From NCBI RefSeq assembly GCF_000717715.1, contig NZ_JOAI01000013.1, positions 142,352-206,351 on the forward strand: 64,000 bases of DNA, given 5' to 3'. Shown here one piece after another: positions 62,759-64,000 of this stretch (positions within the stretch are counted from its first letter, which is position 1; every line of letters begins with the position of its first letter). The translations under genes were made by a program, and so were the position numbers. The notes below the pieces were generated by a model. The model was not told the DNA's origin, made no database searches, and worked only from the letters and a program-made list of their open reading frames with translations. The stretch is from Streptomyces sp. NRRL B-24484 (GTDB lineage: Bacteria > Actinomycetota > Actinomycetes > Streptomycetales > Streptomycetaceae).

Positions 62759-63814
62759 TCAGCCGCTGGCCGGGCCCGCCGCCGAGCCCGGTCCGGCCGC
62801 GGAGCCGGGCGGGGAGCCGCCGTTCCGTTCCCCGGTCGCTCCCGGACCTCCGGTCGCGCCGGGCGCCCCGCCGGCGCCGGTCGACGCCGTCCCGGTCGAC
62901 CCGGTGCCGGCCGGCGCCCCCGCGGTCTCCGGCACGCCCGGGTTCCCCGGCGGTGGAGTCGGCTCGACGCCCAGCAGCGCGGCCACCCCCGGTTCCTGCG
63001 TCAGCACCCGGCCCAGCGCGATCGCGAACGTCACCGCGGTGAACATCACGATCAGCCAGGACAGCATCGTGAACACCACCCCGTACGGGCCGAACCTGCT
63101 GACGCTCTGCGTCACCGCGTGCGGCAGGTACACCGCGGCCGCCGCGTTCACCCCCACCACCGCCACCCCGCACAGCAGCGCACCCGGCAGCAGCAGTCGC
63201 CAGGCGATCCGCCCGGCGAGCAGCAGGCGCTGCGTCCACCACCAGAGCGCGGCGTCCATCACGAAGGTCAGCGGGATGCCCAGCCACAGGCCCGCGCCGA
63301 AACCGTCGTGCAGCGCGTGCTGGAACACCAGGACGACCAGCCACACCAGCAGCCACATCAGCCACCGCCAGGCGGTGATCCGGTGCGAGGCCTTCGGCAG
63401 CTCCCAGCACCGCTCGCACACCCGCTGAACGGCCCGGCTCAGCGCGGTCGCGGACAGCACGGTGATGATCACGCCCACGGCGCCGAAGCTCTGCGACACC
63501 CCGTCGTCGTGCCCGCCGCCCAGGAACGCCGCCACCTGCTGCTGCGCCGCGCCCTTCAGCCCGAGCTGCTCGCGCAGCGAGCTGACCACGCCCTCCTTGA
63601 CCGAGGCCGGGGCGAACACGGCCAGCGCCATCAGTGCGGGCAGCGCACTCAGGAAGGCCTGTGCGGCCAGACGGGTGGCGCAGTCCAGCAGGTTGACCCG
63701 GACGACCTGGTGCAGCGCCCGGCCGATCAGCGGCACGCGGTCCGGCACGGCCTTGAGCGACCTGGCCTTCTCGGCCGCCCTGGCCCGCATACCCGGCTGC
63801 TGCGAACCTGCCAC
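62759..63814 (-). CDS. YihY/virulence factor BrkB family membrane protein
   Basis: A 351-residue inner-membrane protein with six helices. CATRLAAQAFLSALPALMALAVFAP, GAVGVIITVLSATALSRAVQRVCERCWEL, RWLMWLLVWLVVLVFQHAL and RFGPYGVVFTMLSWLIVMFTAVTFAIALG match the YihY/BrkB family (formerly and wrongly called ribonuclease BN). The last 85 residues are a Gly/Pro/Thr-rich tail. Start GTG 63814; ATG 63790 is a second option. Function is not established. Confidence 0.88.
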   Translation of the reverse strand: MAGSQQPGMRARAAEKARSLKAVPDRVPLIGRALHQVVRVNLLDCATRLAAQAFLSALPALMALAVFAPASVKEGVVSSLREQLGLKGAAQQQVAAFLGGGHDDGVSQSFGAVGVIITVLSATALSRAVQRVCERCWELPKASHRITAWRWLMWLLVWLVVLVFQHALHDGFGAGLWLGIPLTFVMDAALWWWTQRLLLAGRIAWRLLLPGALLCGVAVVGVNAAAAVYLPHAVTQSVSRFGPYGVVFTMLSWLIVMFTAVTFAIALGRVLTQEPGVAALLGVEPTPPPGNPGVPETAGAPAGTGSTGTASTGAGGAPGATGGPGATGERNGGSPPGSAAGPGSAAGPASG

Positions 63815-63908
63815 CCCGGCTCCCTCCGCGAGCGGGCACCCTGCGTGACCCAGCCCCCATGCTCGCCCCGCCGGTGGGACCCCGCACCCGCGCCGCCCGG
63901 GCGGAGGG

Positions 63909-64000
63909 TTACTTCGTCTTGTTCTTGCCGGTGATCTTGTCGAGGCGGGAGGTGATGCCCCAGGTGGTGACGCGCCAGAGGGCCTCGACGACGATGTTGC
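63909..64000 (-). CDS. C-terminal end of an unidentified protein
   Basis: Only the last 29 residues are in the window: a stretch including EALWRVTTWGITSRLDKITG and a basic end KNKTK, stop at 63909. Codon third positions are strongly G/C, so it is real coding DNA, cut by the window edge. I do not recognise the family. It is 94 bases upstream of the YihY-like gene and on the same strand, so the two could be co-transcribed. Confidence 0.65.
   Translation of the reverse strand, partial: NIVVEALWRVTTWGITSRLDKITGKNKTK

Overview
The window is about 72 % GC by eye. It has strongly GC-biased third codon positions, many GTG starts and one TTG start. Gene content is actinobacterial: futalosine-route menaquinone genes (mqnA, mqnC), a ubiE/menG methyltransferase, a MenJ-type reductase, a 14-gene nuoA-N operon, an XRE-DUF5753/DUF397 pair, a GPP34 protein, a CspA-type cold-shock protein and many small regulators. 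This points to a Streptomyces- or Kitasatospora-like chromosome (Streptomycetaceae), core or core-proximal. I saw no rRNA, tRNA, CRISPR array, insertion sequence or prophage.

Layout. 1-5.0 kb: the 5' end of a branched-chain amino acid-type binding lipoprotein gene (minus), a small conserved gene, purU, then an ECF sigma factor translationally coupled to a zinc-finger/MDMPI anti-sigma-like protein, and an RsbW-like ATPase. 5.3-16.3 kb (accessory, regulatory and transport): GlxA/AraC regulator divergent from an MFS exporter, a second MFS protein, GNAT, DUF4229, LacI regulator, a broken MFS gene divergent from a dicarboxylate/amino-acid symporter that is preceded by a Cys-rich short ORF, and a secreted beta-helix glycosidase-like protein. 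16.4-18.1 kb: L,D-transpeptidase lipoprotein and cold-shock protein.

18.4-44.2 kb is the respiratory core. mqnA, a Ser/Thr kinase, mqnC with a coupled degenerate amidohydrolase-domain protein, a membrane protein, menG/ubiE, a menJ-like reductase, an FHA protein, a MazG-like protein and a DUF2278 protein lead into the complete nuoA-N operon. That operon is preceded by a Rex-like operator and closed by a 15-bp hairpin. 44.5-49.4 kb: a polyprenyl diphosphate synthase (probable menaquinone side chain), an orphan NarL-type response regulator and a 2-oxoacid:ferredoxin oxidoreductase (two subunits). Making the quinone, its tail, its reduction and the machine that reduces it therefore sit within about 30 kb.

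49.5-64 kb: DUF5701 gene divergent from a TetR regulator across a dense palindromic operator, rarD, a small conserved protein, an ABC-2 exporter with a LolA-like lipoprotein-carrier fold protein, an ADP-ribosylglycohydrolase, an XRE/DUF397 pair, GPP34, a D-Ala-D-Ala carboxypeptidase with a long repetitive cytoplasmic tail, a YihY/BrkB membrane protein and a truncated last gene.

The most interesting signals are: two back-to-back promoters at 12.33-12.46 kb with identical geometry that predict leaderless transcripts, one opening a Cys-rich leader-like ORF; a 16-codon ORF bridging nuoL and nuoM by stop/start overlaps at both ends; a GC-rich palindromic repeat read in frame inside a secreted enzyme, with a second intergenic copy; and a T-x-A/M-L-R repeat array in the carboxypeptidase tail. 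No wholly new multi-gene system is evident.
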